A DNA stretch of 6,881 bases from a bacterium (GCA_021811115.1 JAJZPP010000033.1:1-6881), one strand, 5' to 3'; shown: positions 1 to 6,601, counted from the stretch's first letter. Made by a program: numbers and translations. The notes: generated by a model not told the origin, from the sequence alone.

Positions 1-948
1 CAAGTCCCTGCAGAAGAAAAAGAAGAACCGATTCCACGTGTAGAACCGATTCCACGTGTAGAACTGTCCGGTAGTGAGTTCTTAGACGCCGCAGGATCTG
101 GTATCCTCAGCGATTATGATGGTTCCGTAGAACAGCTGGCGGCAGGCCTCTTTGAAAGCGGAACAGATCTATATTTATCTTTTGACGCCAGCGTATATTC
201 TCGTGGAAATTCTACTACCACAGACCCTCCTTCCTCACAAGTTGACAAATCTTTAGTGATTACTCATACATGTACCTATTTTAGCGATTGGCTTATTGAT
301 CAAATAGGTGCGTCAAAAACACCAGACGAGGCGATACGAAAATGCCGATTTTTAGCAGATGTGGCGGAAAAATGTTTTGAAAAAGGAGACTATCAAAGCT
401 ACATAACTATTAGTACCGCATTACTTTCTTCCTCAGTAATGAATATAATGATCAATTCTGAGAAAGGCCAAGAAATTGACAAAACGATTCGGGGATCAAA
501 AAAATCTTTGCTAGAAATAACAAACAAAATGCAAACCCTCACAGCCCAGAACTACCAGCTGCTACGTAATCCTTATGCTGAACGAGATAAAAAAGAGACT
601 CCATTCATCCCCTTTTTAGGAATCTACGACACGGATATGACTAAGACCTTTGAGAAGAGACAACGGGCAATGTCGGGATTGAGAGTTCAACCCATCGGCC
701 AAATGGCAGCTGAAAATCGTGCCAGACAAGTACGATTACGAGCAGCCACTGCAACAAGAGGGCAAAGACTAGGGATCAAGGAATTCGAGGAGCGGCGAAG
801 TCGGGCGGAAACCGAGAAAAAACCAGTTCTCACTGCAGAGAAAATTGCAGTTCTACATACAGAGCAAAATAAAATAGACCGCGAGAGACAGGAAGGAGCC
901 AGAAGGCTGTTCCCTCCAAAAGAAAAACAACAAGGATCGAAAATGTAA
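1..948 (+). CDS. RasGEF (Cdc25-like) domain protein, 5' end outside the window
   Basis: The frame is open from base 1 to the TAA at 946-948, giving 315 visible residues. A GTG at 256 could be mistaken for a start, but the domain begins well before it. RasGEF proteins catalyse GDP/GTP exchange on Ras-family GTPases. In bacteria they are known mainly as candidate host-directed effectors. Seen here: an acidic and proline-rich stretch with two EPIPRV repeats (residues 9-21); the first domain helix (about 40-60, SVEQLAAGLFESGTDLY); a FSDWLIDQI helix (94-102); the core FLADVAEKC (117-125) and YQSYITISTALLSSSV (131-146); and PFIPFLGIY (201-209), which matches the family's PCVPFLGLY. The last 85 or so residues are rich in Arg, Lys and Glu and probably helical. 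The segment after PFIPFLGIY is shorter than in eukaryotic members, so exchange activity is uncertain. The fold call is fairly sure; effector status is inference. The gene is more AT-rich than rtcB. Confidence 0.8.
   Translation, partial: QVPAEEKEEPIPRVEPIPRVELSGSEFLDAAGSGILSDYDGSVEQLAAGLFESGTDLYLSFDASVYSRGNSTTTDPPSSQVDKSLVITHTCTYFSDWLIDQIGASKTPDEAIRKCRFLADVAEKCFEKGDYQSYITISTALLSSSVMNIMINSEKGQEIDKTIRGSKKSLLEITNKMQTLTAQNYQLLRNPYAERDKKETPFIPFLGIYDTDMTKTFEKRQRAMSGLRVQPIGQMAAENRARQVRLRAATATRGQRLGIKEFEERRSRAETEKKPVLTAEKIAVLHTEQNKIDRERQEGARRLFPPKEKQQGSKM
25..60 (+). repeat. Perfect 18-bp tandem repeat, two copies
   Basis: The unit GAACCGATTCCACGTGTA occupies 25-42 and 43-60 with no mismatch, followed by GAAC as the start of a third copy. 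It is in frame and encodes EPIPRV twice, in the linker just before the RasGEF domain. The identity at third codon positions points to a recent duplication or slippage event. More copies could lie to the left of the window. Confidence 0.9.
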
Positions 949-1010
949 AGAAAGTGGTTGTGCTCCTTGCCGTCAATGGTTAATCTTGGGAGGCTCTTGG
1001 TAAAAGATTC

Positions 1011-1015
1011 AAGGA
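1011..1015 (+). promoter_or_regulatory. Ribosome binding site of rtcB
   Basis: AAGGA lies six bases before the ATG at 1022 and supports that start. The 73-bp gap before rtcB (949-1021) holds no clear terminator and no convincing promoter, so read-through from the RasGEF gene is possible. Confidence 0.65.
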
Positions 1016-1021
1016 AGCTAT

Positions 1022-2452
1022 ATGGACATAACCACACTTGAAAAAGTCTCCGATTTTGAATGGATCATCCAACAGACCGGCGAGATGAGAGTGCCCGGCA
1101 TCCTATACGCCGATGAACAGCTCATCTCAGAGATGGACGAGAAAGTGCGCGAGCAGGTCATGCACGTCGCCGCCCTCCCAGGTATCGTCAAAGCCTCTTT
1201 TGCTATGCCTGATGCCCACTGGGGGTATGGATTTCCCATTGGGGGGGTCGCCGCCTTTGACCCCTCCAATGGAGGGGTTGTCTCTGCAGGGGGCGTTGGA
1301 TTTGACATCTCGTGCGGCGTCCGCACCATGCTCACAGGCATGACTGCCGCTGAGTTTGCTCCGTATAAAGACAACATTGCCCACGCCCTCTTCCGCAACA
1401 TCCCCGCTGGTGTTGGGAGCACAGGGGAGATTCGACTCTCCCCGAACGAGATGGATGGGCTCCTCCTCAATGGCGCTGCATGGGCTGTCCACCATGGCTA
1501 TGGAACAGCTGCCGACCTGGAACGGATTGAGAACCATGGAAAGGCGCCTGGTGCTGACCCTACGGCTGTCTCAGAACATGCGAAGAAGCGGCAGCAAGAC
1601 GAGATGGGAACGCTCGGATCTGGCAACCACTACCTTGAGATCCAGGAGATTAAAGAGATTTACGATGAGGAGATTGCGGCTGCGTACGGCCTTGCGCTGC
1701 ATGAACTGGTCATATCGATCCACTGTGGCTCCAGAGGGCTTGGCCACCAAGTGGCAACAGAGTATTCTCAGAAAATGCTCCTCGTCACAAAAGAGCTTGG
1801 TATCCTGCTGGGCGATAGGGAGCTTGCCTGCGCTCCCATCCTCTCCCCTACAGGCCAAGCGTACCTCGGGGCAATGCGTGCCGGCATCAACTGTGCGCTG
1901 GCCAATAGACAGATCCTCACCCACCTCATCCGCCAGACGTTTAAGACTTTTCTGCCCCACCTCGAGCTTCCTCTCCTCTACGATGTCTCCCACAATACGT
2001 GCTTAGAAGAGGAGCATATGATTGATGCAACTACGAAAAAGCTCTTCGTCCATCGGAAAGGGGCCACCCGCGCCTTTGGCCCAGGCCACCCCGAGCTGAC
2101 CGCCTCCTTACGCCCCTTTGGGCAGCCTGTCCTCATCGGCGGCTCTATGGGAACCGCCTCATACATTCTTGCGGGCACTACGCAGAGCGCCACTCGCGCC
2201 TTCTCATCAGCCTGTCATGGCGCTGGAAGACAGATGAGCCGAACCCAGGCGCTCAAACACTGGCGTGGGAGGGAAGTCGTGGACGACTTGGCCCACAAGG
2301 GCACGACGATCCTCACCAGGTCATATCGTGGAGTGGCCGAAGAGGCTCCAGATGCCTACAAGAACGTGAATGCTGTTGTAGAAGCTACCCACAGGGCAGG
2401 ATTGGCCAAAAAAATCGCACGACTTGCCCCGATAGTCTGTGTCAAGGGATAA
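1022..2452 (+). CDS. rtcB: RNA-splicing ligase RtcB
   Basis: RtcB is a GTP- and Mn2+-dependent ligase that joins RNA ends carrying 2',3'-cyclic phosphate or 3'-phosphate to 5'-OH ends. It acts in tRNA splicing in archaea and animals and in RNA repair in bacteria. The 476-residue protein is full length. Visible metal and catalytic residues are D95 and C98 (GVGFDISCGVR), N202, H203 and E206 (GSGNHYLE), H234 (SIHCGSRG), H324 (DVSHN), H399 (CHGAGR, the residue that takes GMP) and the terminal K475. Numbering up to H234 equals that of the Pyrococcus horikoshii enzyme as I remember it, and later residues are shifted by five. This is therefore the long, archaeal/eukaryotic-like form. No archease (activating partner) or RtcA (RNA cyclase) gene is nearby. 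The acylphosphatase gene follows after six bases, suggesting one transcript. GC is higher than in the upstream gene. Confidence 0.97.
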   Translation: MDITTLEKVSDFEWIIQQTGEMRVPGILYADEQLISEMDEKVREQVMHVAALPGIVKASFAMPDAHWGYGFPIGGVAAFDPSNGGVVSAGGVGFDISCGVRTMLTGMTAAEFAPYKDNIAHALFRNIPAGVGSTGEIRLSPNEMDGLLLNGAAWAVHHGYGTAADLERIENHGKAPGADPTAVSEHAKKRQQDEMGTLGSGNHYLEIQEIKEIYDEEIAAAYGLALHELVISIHCGSRGLGHQVATEYSQKMLLVTKELGILLGDRELACAPILSPTGQAYLGAMRAGINCALANRQILTHLIRQTFKTFLPHLELPLLYDVSHNTCLEEEHMIDATTKKLFVHRKGATRAFGPGHPELTASLRPFGQPVLIGGSMGTASYILAGTTQSATRAFSSACHGAGRQMSRTQALKHWRGREVVDDLAHKGTTILTRSYRGVAEEAPDAYKNVNAVVEATHRAGLAKKIARLAPIVCVKG

Positions 2453-2457
2453 AAGGG
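2444..2457 (+). promoter_or_regulatory. Ribosome binding site of the acylphosphatase gene, inside the rtcB stop region
   Basis: AAGGGA at 2444-2449 lies inside the last rtcB codons, nine bases before the ATG at 2459. A second AAGGG at 2453-2457 is too close to the ATG to work well. The layout suggests translational coupling: ribosomes ending on rtcB at 2450-2452 can reinitiate. Confidence 0.6.
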
Positions 2458-2458
2458 A

Positions 2459-2740
2459 ATGATTCGGCACGTTTCAATCAGTATTGTTGGCATGGTGCAA
2501 GGCATCTGCTTCCGTCACTATGCGAAAGTGATGGCAGAACGGCTGAGGGTAACAGGATGGATTGCCAACCTTTCTGATGGATCGGTCCAGATTGAAGCGG
2601 AAGGAGAGGATGAGCCACTTTGCCAGCTCATCGATTGGTGTCACCATGGCCCTCGAGGAGCCATGGTGGAGACCGTGGTAACGAGCTACTCTCCAATGCT
2701 TAAGAATTATTCCGGCTTTGAGATTCGGTACTCTTGGTAG
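2459..2740 (+). CDS. acyP: Acylphosphatase
   Basis: This small cytosolic enzyme hydrolyses carboxyl-phosphate bonds, for example in acetyl phosphate and 1,3-bisphosphoglycerate. The 93 residues match the usual family size of 90-100. The phosphate loop is VQGICFR (13-19) with catalytic R19. The second motif is GWIANLSDGSV (33-43) with catalytic N37. Further family marks are IEAEGE (45-50), the GP and A of GPRGAMV (64-70), and the C-terminal FEIRY strand. It starts six bases after rtcB and is probably cotranscribed. Its last 41 bp overlap the end of the convergent caspase-fold gene, so no separate terminator fits between them. A functional link with RtcB is not known to me. Confidence 0.95.
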   Translation: MIRHVSISIVGMVQGICFRHYAKVMAERLRVTGWIANLSDGSVQIEAEGEDEPLCQLIDWCHHGPRGAMVETVVTSYSPMLKNYSGFEIRYSW

Positions 2741-3515
2741 CCTGTGTCATAATGATCGGAATCTGTTTGAATGGGTCTTTCAGCGAACAATACCGGCCAA
2801 TATCCGCCATGAGGGAACTCCATTCATTGCTGGTAGCCCGTCTTGCAGCTAAAAACTTCAGAAACACCATGGAAAAAAATCCGCCCTCAGGTCTTTTTTG
2901 ACGTATCGCATACGCATCTCTTTCATGGGGCCTGGAACAGACTGTGACGACCCCTTGTGATTGGAGAAAGAGCTTTCTTAGCCCTACAGAAGCGCCCTTT
3001 TTGGGGAACAGTTTGGGGATGCTAAACTCCTTGGGTGTACTATCAATCAATTTGTCGTAGCAATCAAAAAGGACACAGGTGAGGCGTGGATTCCTCCTCT
3101 GGATCCTGGCTGCAATACTCTCCTCGCTATCTGCCAGCTTCAATGTTCTCGTAAAGTGAGGGTACGCGATTGCAGGCCATGGCGAGTTAGTCCCCGGAAC
3201 ATATGCCCCCTTGCCAGAATAGTACAGGAAGGCCGTATCGCACGAGGCTGGTGGGATAGACTGAATCCATTTATCTAACGCCTTGGGAGAAAGGCCATTT
3301 GCCTTCTGCACTTGCAACGTTAGCTTGATGTGGGCGCACTTGGCTATGTTGCGCAGACTCTTCTCCATACGTCTGGCATCAGCCCCGTACGAGGCTCCCA
3401 GCTCCGAAGAGGCCTTATCATAAACAATCAGCGCCCGCATACTGCCGCTATTCTCCTTAGCCAAAAGCGAGAACTCTTGCACAACAAGTGCTGTAAGAAA
3501 AAGAAACGATCTCAT
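2700..3515 (-). CDS. Exported caspase-fold (C14-like) protein lacking both catalytic residues
   Basis: The protein has 271 residues. The N-terminus looks like a signal peptide (hydrophobic FLFLTALVV at 4-12, possible cut after A19), so export is likely. The body follows the p20 plan of caspases and metacaspases: strand RALIVYD (27-33), a helix DARRMEKSLRNI (46-57), DTAFLYYSGKG (93-103), TCVLFDCYDK (146-155), QGVVTVCSRPHERDAY (187-202) and GGFFSMVFLKFL (211-222). Active members have SGHG, whose His is catalytic, and D-x-C with the catalytic Cys. Here the His is Lys102 (codon 3210-3212) and the motif reads DCYD, so Tyr153 stands at the Cys position. C152, one residue earlier, cannot simply replace it. 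I infer a pseudoprotease that may act by binding. The ATG is supported by GGAGG four bases upstream. The fold call is probable, not certain. Confidence 0.65.
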   Translation of the reverse strand: MRSFLFLTALVVQEFSLLAKENSGSMRALIVYDKASSELGASYGADARRMEKSLRNIAKCAHIKLTLQVQKANGLSPKALDKWIQSIPPASCDTAFLYYSGKGAYVPGTNSPWPAIAYPHFTRTLKLADSEESIAARIQRRNPRLTCVLFDCYDKLIDSTPKEFSIPKLFPKKGASVGLRKLFLQSQGVVTVCSRPHERDAYAIRQKRPEGGFFSMVFLKFLAARRATSNEWSSLMADIGRYCSLKDPFKQIPIIMTQATKSTESQSRNNS

Positions 3516-3519
3516 GCTG

Positions 3520-3524
3520 CCTCC
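3520..3524 (-). promoter_or_regulatory. Ribosome binding site of the caspase-fold gene
   Basis: On the minus strand GGAGG precedes the ATG at 3515 by four bases. It favours this start over the internal Met26 and so keeps the signal peptide in the protein. Confidence 0.65.
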
Positions 3525-3577
3525 ATAAATATGGCCCTACAGATAGTTGTAGAGCCTCCCACCAAAAATGAACTTTG

Positions 3578-3607
3578 ATGCTATCTTTGTGAAACAGCTT
3601 TTGTCAA
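3578..3607 (-). promoter_or_regulatory. Possible sigma70-type promoter of the caspase-fold gene
   Basis: On the minus strand TTGACA (3607-3602, perfect -35) is followed after 18 bases by TAGCAT (3583-3578, a 4/6 -10). This would start transcription near 3570 and give a leader of about 55 bases. The weak -10 keeps confidence low. The rest of the 246-bp gap (3516-3761) is AT-rich, with no clear terminator for the upstream ATPase gene. Confidence 0.35.
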
Positions 3608-3761
3608 GGATAACCTTTCAGCAGGGTGCAATCAAAAGCGTGGGATTGAGGAACCAGTACCATTTTAAAAAAATTCAATTCTTTCATCATGCGTATCAGG
3701 CAAATCCTTCATATCATGGATTCTTTGCTCGAGAGGAGGTAACCTGAAAATCTACTCGGAA

Positions 3762-5096
3762 TCACAGACCTTTCAGCAACCGAGGCAGATGGGCTGTCAA
3801 ATACAGCGGAACCGCGAGAATAGATCCATCCCAGGAAAGAGGCTCCTGAGAAATCTTGATGCCAACCGGAGCCTTTTTCTCCTCCATGAAGAGGCGTAGG
3901 GACTTCAACTTCCCAGCCTTTCCCGCCTTCACCTCAACTGGATATACCTTCCCCTCATTGACAAAGAGGTAATCGACTTCGGAGACGCCATGATCCCGCG
4001 TCCAGAAGAAGAGATGGGTGTCCAGAAGAGGGTCTGAGGCCGCCACCAACTCCTGTCCAACAAATTGCTCCGCCAGCGGTCCTGCCATGAGCCCAGAAGT
4101 GTCTGGTCCAGCCATTACAGGAGCCATCCGGCCACCTTCTACCCCCATCACTTGGCTGACAAGCCCAATGTCAAGAAAGAGCAATTTGAAGATCGTCTCC
4201 TTTAAGCCAGCTAAGAGCGGAAGCCCCCCTGCTGACGTGGCAGAAATAGGCTGTAACAGCCCGGCCCTCCGGAGCAGTTCCATCGCCAGCTTCATTTCAC
4301 GAGCCGGATTGGGAAGATCTGGATCGATGCGACTGTATTTGACATGAGTCCCAATCAATCGAGGAATGTGGGCAAAAATGGTCTTCAAATACCGGCACTG
4401 CGATTTTTGAGCATACTTCCCAAAATCTGCTTCGAAAGAGTCCCATAAGGCCTTCTGAGCATATTGCACTTCGAGCAGTGATCCAGTTTTCAGAAGGGCG
4501 AGTGATGATACAGGCATACCACCAACAAAAAAGTACTCCCGTAATCTCTCCAAGAGCAGGTTATGAAAAACGAGCGGCGGTGGATTGTTGCCATTAAATG
4601 AGGCTAAAGCCTCTTGTAGTCGCTCATCTCCTCGAGCTAGCAAAAATTCTTCGAATGACAGAGGATGCATCGTCGCAAACTGAACCCTTCCCACGGGAAA
4701 GGAAAAATCCTCTTCTTTGATGGCAAATTCAATGAGGGAGCCCGCTGCAATCACATGGAGCTCCGGCATTTCCTCCTTGAAGTATCGGAGGGATTGGAGC
4801 GCTCTTGGGCACTGCTGGATCTCATCGAAAAAGAGCAATGTTGTGCCAGGAATAATCGGTTGCTGTGTGGTGAGATCAATCTTATTGAGAATGGAACGGG
4901 GCTCCAATATATCAAAACAATCCTTAAAAATTGGAGTTGACTCGAAATTGACGCAGATCGTCTTTTGAAAAAAATCGCGCCCAAACGCTTGAATACTAAA
5001 AGTCTTCCCTACCTGCCGAGCGCCTCTGACAATGAGCGGCGTTCTCAACGGACTCTCTTTCCATTTGAGGAGCGTGTTTGTAAAGAACCTTTTCAT
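3762..5096 (-). CDS. AAA_14 / DUF4143 family ATPase with nuclease-fold C-terminus
   Basis: The protein has 444 residues from the chosen start. An N-terminal P-loop ATPase domain shows Walker A GARQVGKT (25-32), Walker B LLFFDEIQQ (87-95, D91-E92) and a sensor-like AAGS (117-120). The C-terminal DUF4143 part carries KLLFLDIGL (304-312), a Gly-Met-rich stretch (about 318-338) and EVDYL then VEVKAG (373-377, 387-392). That arrangement resembles the D...ExK core of restriction-type nucleases. Such ATPases are common and multicopy in bacteria and archaea; their role is unsettled, and defence, DNA processing or toxin-antitoxin-like function have all been considered. Family members usually begin MIKR, so I chose the ATG at 5096 (MKRFF). 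An in-frame ATG at 5114 would add six residues but sits at the centre of a palindrome. Neither start has a Shine-Dalgarno. The gap to phr is 69 bp and consists of operator-like repeats, suggesting separate control. Confidence 0.88.
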   Translation of the reverse strand: MKRFFTNTLLKWKESPLRTPLIVRGARQVGKTFSIQAFGRDFFQKTICVNFESTPIFKDCFDILEPRSILNKIDLTTQQPIIPGTTLLFFDEIQQCPRALQSLRYFKEEMPELHVIAAGSLIEFAIKEEDFSFPVGRVQFATMHPLSFEEFLLARGDERLQEALASFNGNNPPPLVFHNLLLERLREYFFVGGMPVSSLALLKTGSLLEVQYAQKALWDSFEADFGKYAQKSQCRYLKTIFAHIPRLIGTHVKYSRIDPDLPNPAREMKLAMELLRRAGLLQPISATSAGGLPLLAGLKETIFKLLFLDIGLVSQVMGVEGGRMAPVMAGPDTSGLMAGPLAEQFVGQELVAASDPLLDTHLFFWTRDHGVSEVDYLFVNEGKVYPVEVKAGKAGKLKSLRLFMEEKKAPVGIKISQEPLSWDGSILAVPLYLTAHLPRLLKGL

Positions 5097-5098
5097 AA

Positions 5099-5128
5099 TT
5101 GTATGAAATACCATGGTGTTTTATACAA
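5099..5128. promoter_or_regulatory. Palindrome 1, candidate operator of the DUF4143 ATPase gene
   Basis: This 30-bp inverted repeat is centred on CCATGG (5111-5116). It has arms TTGTAT (5099-5104) and ATACAA (5123-5128), with 13 of 15 positions pairing. It lies two bases upstream of the preferred ATG and covers the alternative ATG at 5112-5114. On the minus strand it contains TATAAA (5125-5120), which could be a -10 element for a start near 5114. Full symmetry without a T-run suggests a dimer binding site, not a terminator. Confidence 0.6.
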
Positions 5129-5132
5129 CTTA

Positions 5133-5160
5133 TGTATACTTTATGGCCATGTTTTATACA
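5133..5160. promoter_or_regulatory. Palindrome 2, second operator copy and possible promoter
   Basis: This 28-bp inverted repeat has outer arms TGTATA (5133-5138) and TATACA (5155-5160) and a core ATGGCCAT (5143-5150); 10 of 14 positions pair. Its centre is exactly 33 bp from that of palindrome 1, and TGTTTTATACAA is identical in both (5117-5128, 5150-5161). On the minus strand TTGTAT (5161-5156), 17 bases, TATACA (5138-5133) could act as a weak promoter for the ATPase gene. The repeat starts five bases after the phr stop codon. Confidence 0.55.
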
Positions 5161-5165
5161 AGCGC

Positions 5166-6599
5166 TCATCGGAATGCGGCCAACGCTCTCTTGCGGCCTT
5201 CCTCAAGATCGATGATCGGTTTGGGATACTCCCTTCCCAAGGAGATACCCGCCTCTGCCAGCACATCGCCAGGCGCTTCCCACGGCGCGTGGATCCACTC
5301 GGGAGGTAATGCCTTGAGCTCAGGAACATGCTTGCGGATATACGTGCCATCGGGATCAAACCGTTTCGACTGGATTACAGGGTTAAAAATCCGGAAGAAG
5401 GGCGCCCCATCCACGCCACAGCCGGCTACCCACTGCCAATTAAAAGAATTATTGGCAAGGTCGGCATCGACCAGCGTATCCCAGAACCACGCCATCCCCT
5501 CTTCCCATGAGTGCAGAAGATGCTTCACAAGGAACGAAGCGACAATCAGGCGAACCCGATTATGAATCCATCCTGTCTCCCACAACTGACGCATCCCAGC
5601 ATCCACAATCGGAATGCCGGTCTTCCCCTCCTGCCACCTCTTTACGGCCGCCCCATTCTTTTGCCACTTAACGGTCTGAAATTCCTCACGGAATGGCGTG
5701 TGGGCAATTGTGGGAAAATGGTAGAGCACGGCATGGGCAAACTCTCGCCATCCCAATTGACGCAAGAACGCCTCACCAGGAGACGAGCAGGCCGGATGGC
5801 GGATGTACCGCTCATGGGCCAAAATCATGTTCCAGATGCGGCGTGGAGAGATTTCTCCAAAGTGTAAGTAGGGCGACAGATGGGAAGTCACATCATCGGC
5901 TGGGACATCTCTTTTGGTATCGTACCAGCGCAGCGAGTGGAGGCAAAACTGTTCCAATGTGTGGAGCGCACTCTCTTCGCCAGGATGCCATATATCTAAA
6001 ATCTTTTTTGGCCAATGGAGTAATTTTGAGGTCAAGGGCAGCTCCTCAGGCGAAAGGGAGTAGATATCCGCCGCAAACGGCTTTGCTGGGTACGGCTCTG
6101 GCGCCTCTGCCACGTCGGGACACGCCTTTTGGAACGCCTGCCAATAGGGCGTGAAGACTAAAAAGGGGGATCCTTTCTTCGTAAGGAGTTGGCACGGTTC
6201 CACAAGGAGGTTACCGCGGCATGTCAAAACCTCCACGCCTATCTCTTGGAAAACATCTCGCACTTCCGTATCCATCTCAACCCCATCAGGCTCGTACCGC
6301 CTATTCCACATGAGGTGGGAGGCGAGCGTCTCCCGGTGGAGAGACTTGAGCACTTCAAGCGGCGAACCAGAGCGGATCACCCAGCCAAACCCTCGTCGTT
6401 TTGCCTCCTCGCCGAAACGGGCCAGTGAGTGCTCCAACCAGACACGAGATGCCTCTCCGAGAGCAGAGGGCCCTTTATCGAGTGGGTCAAAAATATAGAC
6501 GAGGAGGACGGGATGGCCTCTTAAAGCCGCCTCATAAAGGGCTGCATTATCATGGAAGCGTAGATCATTTCGGATCCATACAAGAACGGGCCTCTCCAT
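5166..6599 (-). CDS. phrB: Deoxyribodipyrimidine photo-lyase (class I CPD photolyase)
   Basis: This flavoenzyme splits cyclobutane pyrimidine dimers in DNA using blue light. The 477 residues compare with 472 in E. coli PhrB. The N-terminal antenna domain (1-160) opens with VLVWIRNDLRFHDN. The FAD domain (about 235-440) carries LSPYLHFGEISPR (241-253), QLGWREF (281-287), WQEGKTGIPIVDAGMRQL (322-339), TGWIHNRVR (342-350) and FRIFNP (402-407). The electron-transfer triad W306/W359/W382 of E. coli corresponds to W312, W365 and W388. The substrate-contact Trp pair corresponds to W284 and W344, and the Asn facing flavin N5 to N383. All are present, so the enzyme should be active. The frame extends 28 codons further up to 6683. 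The ATG at 6599 was chosen because homology begins there and it has a ribosome site. The antenna cofactor cannot be told from the sequence by eye. Confidence 0.96.
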   Translation of the reverse strand: MERPVLVWIRNDLRFHDNAALYEAALRGHPVLLVYIFDPLDKGPSALGEASRVWLEHSLARFGEEAKRRGFGWVIRSGSPLEVLKSLHRETLASHLMWNRRYEPDGVEMDTEVRDVFQEIGVEVLTCRGNLLVEPCQLLTKKGSPFLVFTPYWQAFQKACPDVAEAPEPYPAKPFAADIYSLSPEELPLTSKLLHWPKKILDIWHPGEESALHTLEQFCLHSLRWYDTKRDVPADDVTSHLSPYLHFGEISPRRIWNMILAHERYIRHPACSSPGEAFLRQLGWREFAHAVLYHFPTIAHTPFREEFQTVKWQKNGAAVKRWQEGKTGIPIVDAGMRQLWETGWIHNRVRLIVASFLVKHLLHSWEEGMAWFWDTLVDADLANNSFNWQWVAGCGVDGAPFFRIFNPVIQSKRFDPDGTYIRKHVPELKALPPEWIHAPWEAPGDVLAEAGISLGREYPKPIIDLEEGRKRALAAFR

Positions 6600-6601
6600 C
6601 A

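Noticed and set aside
256..948. GTG at 256 as the start of the RasGEF-domain gene.
   Set aside because: The frame is open to base 1 and the domain's first helix (SVEQLAAGLFESGTDLY) lies upstream of 256, so the start is outside the window.
3695..3716. Small inverted repeat AATCC / GGATT after the ATPase gene as a terminator.
   Set aside because: The stem is only five weak base pairs with a ten-base loop and no T-run directly after it.
3568..3747. A 59-codon plus-strand frame from ATG at 3568 to TGA at 3747 in the gap upstream of the caspase-fold gene.
   Set aside because: It has no ribosome site, no recognisable motif and a stop codon shortly upstream. A frame of this length is not rare by chance in AT-rich DNA, and it overlaps the likely promoter of the minus-strand gene.
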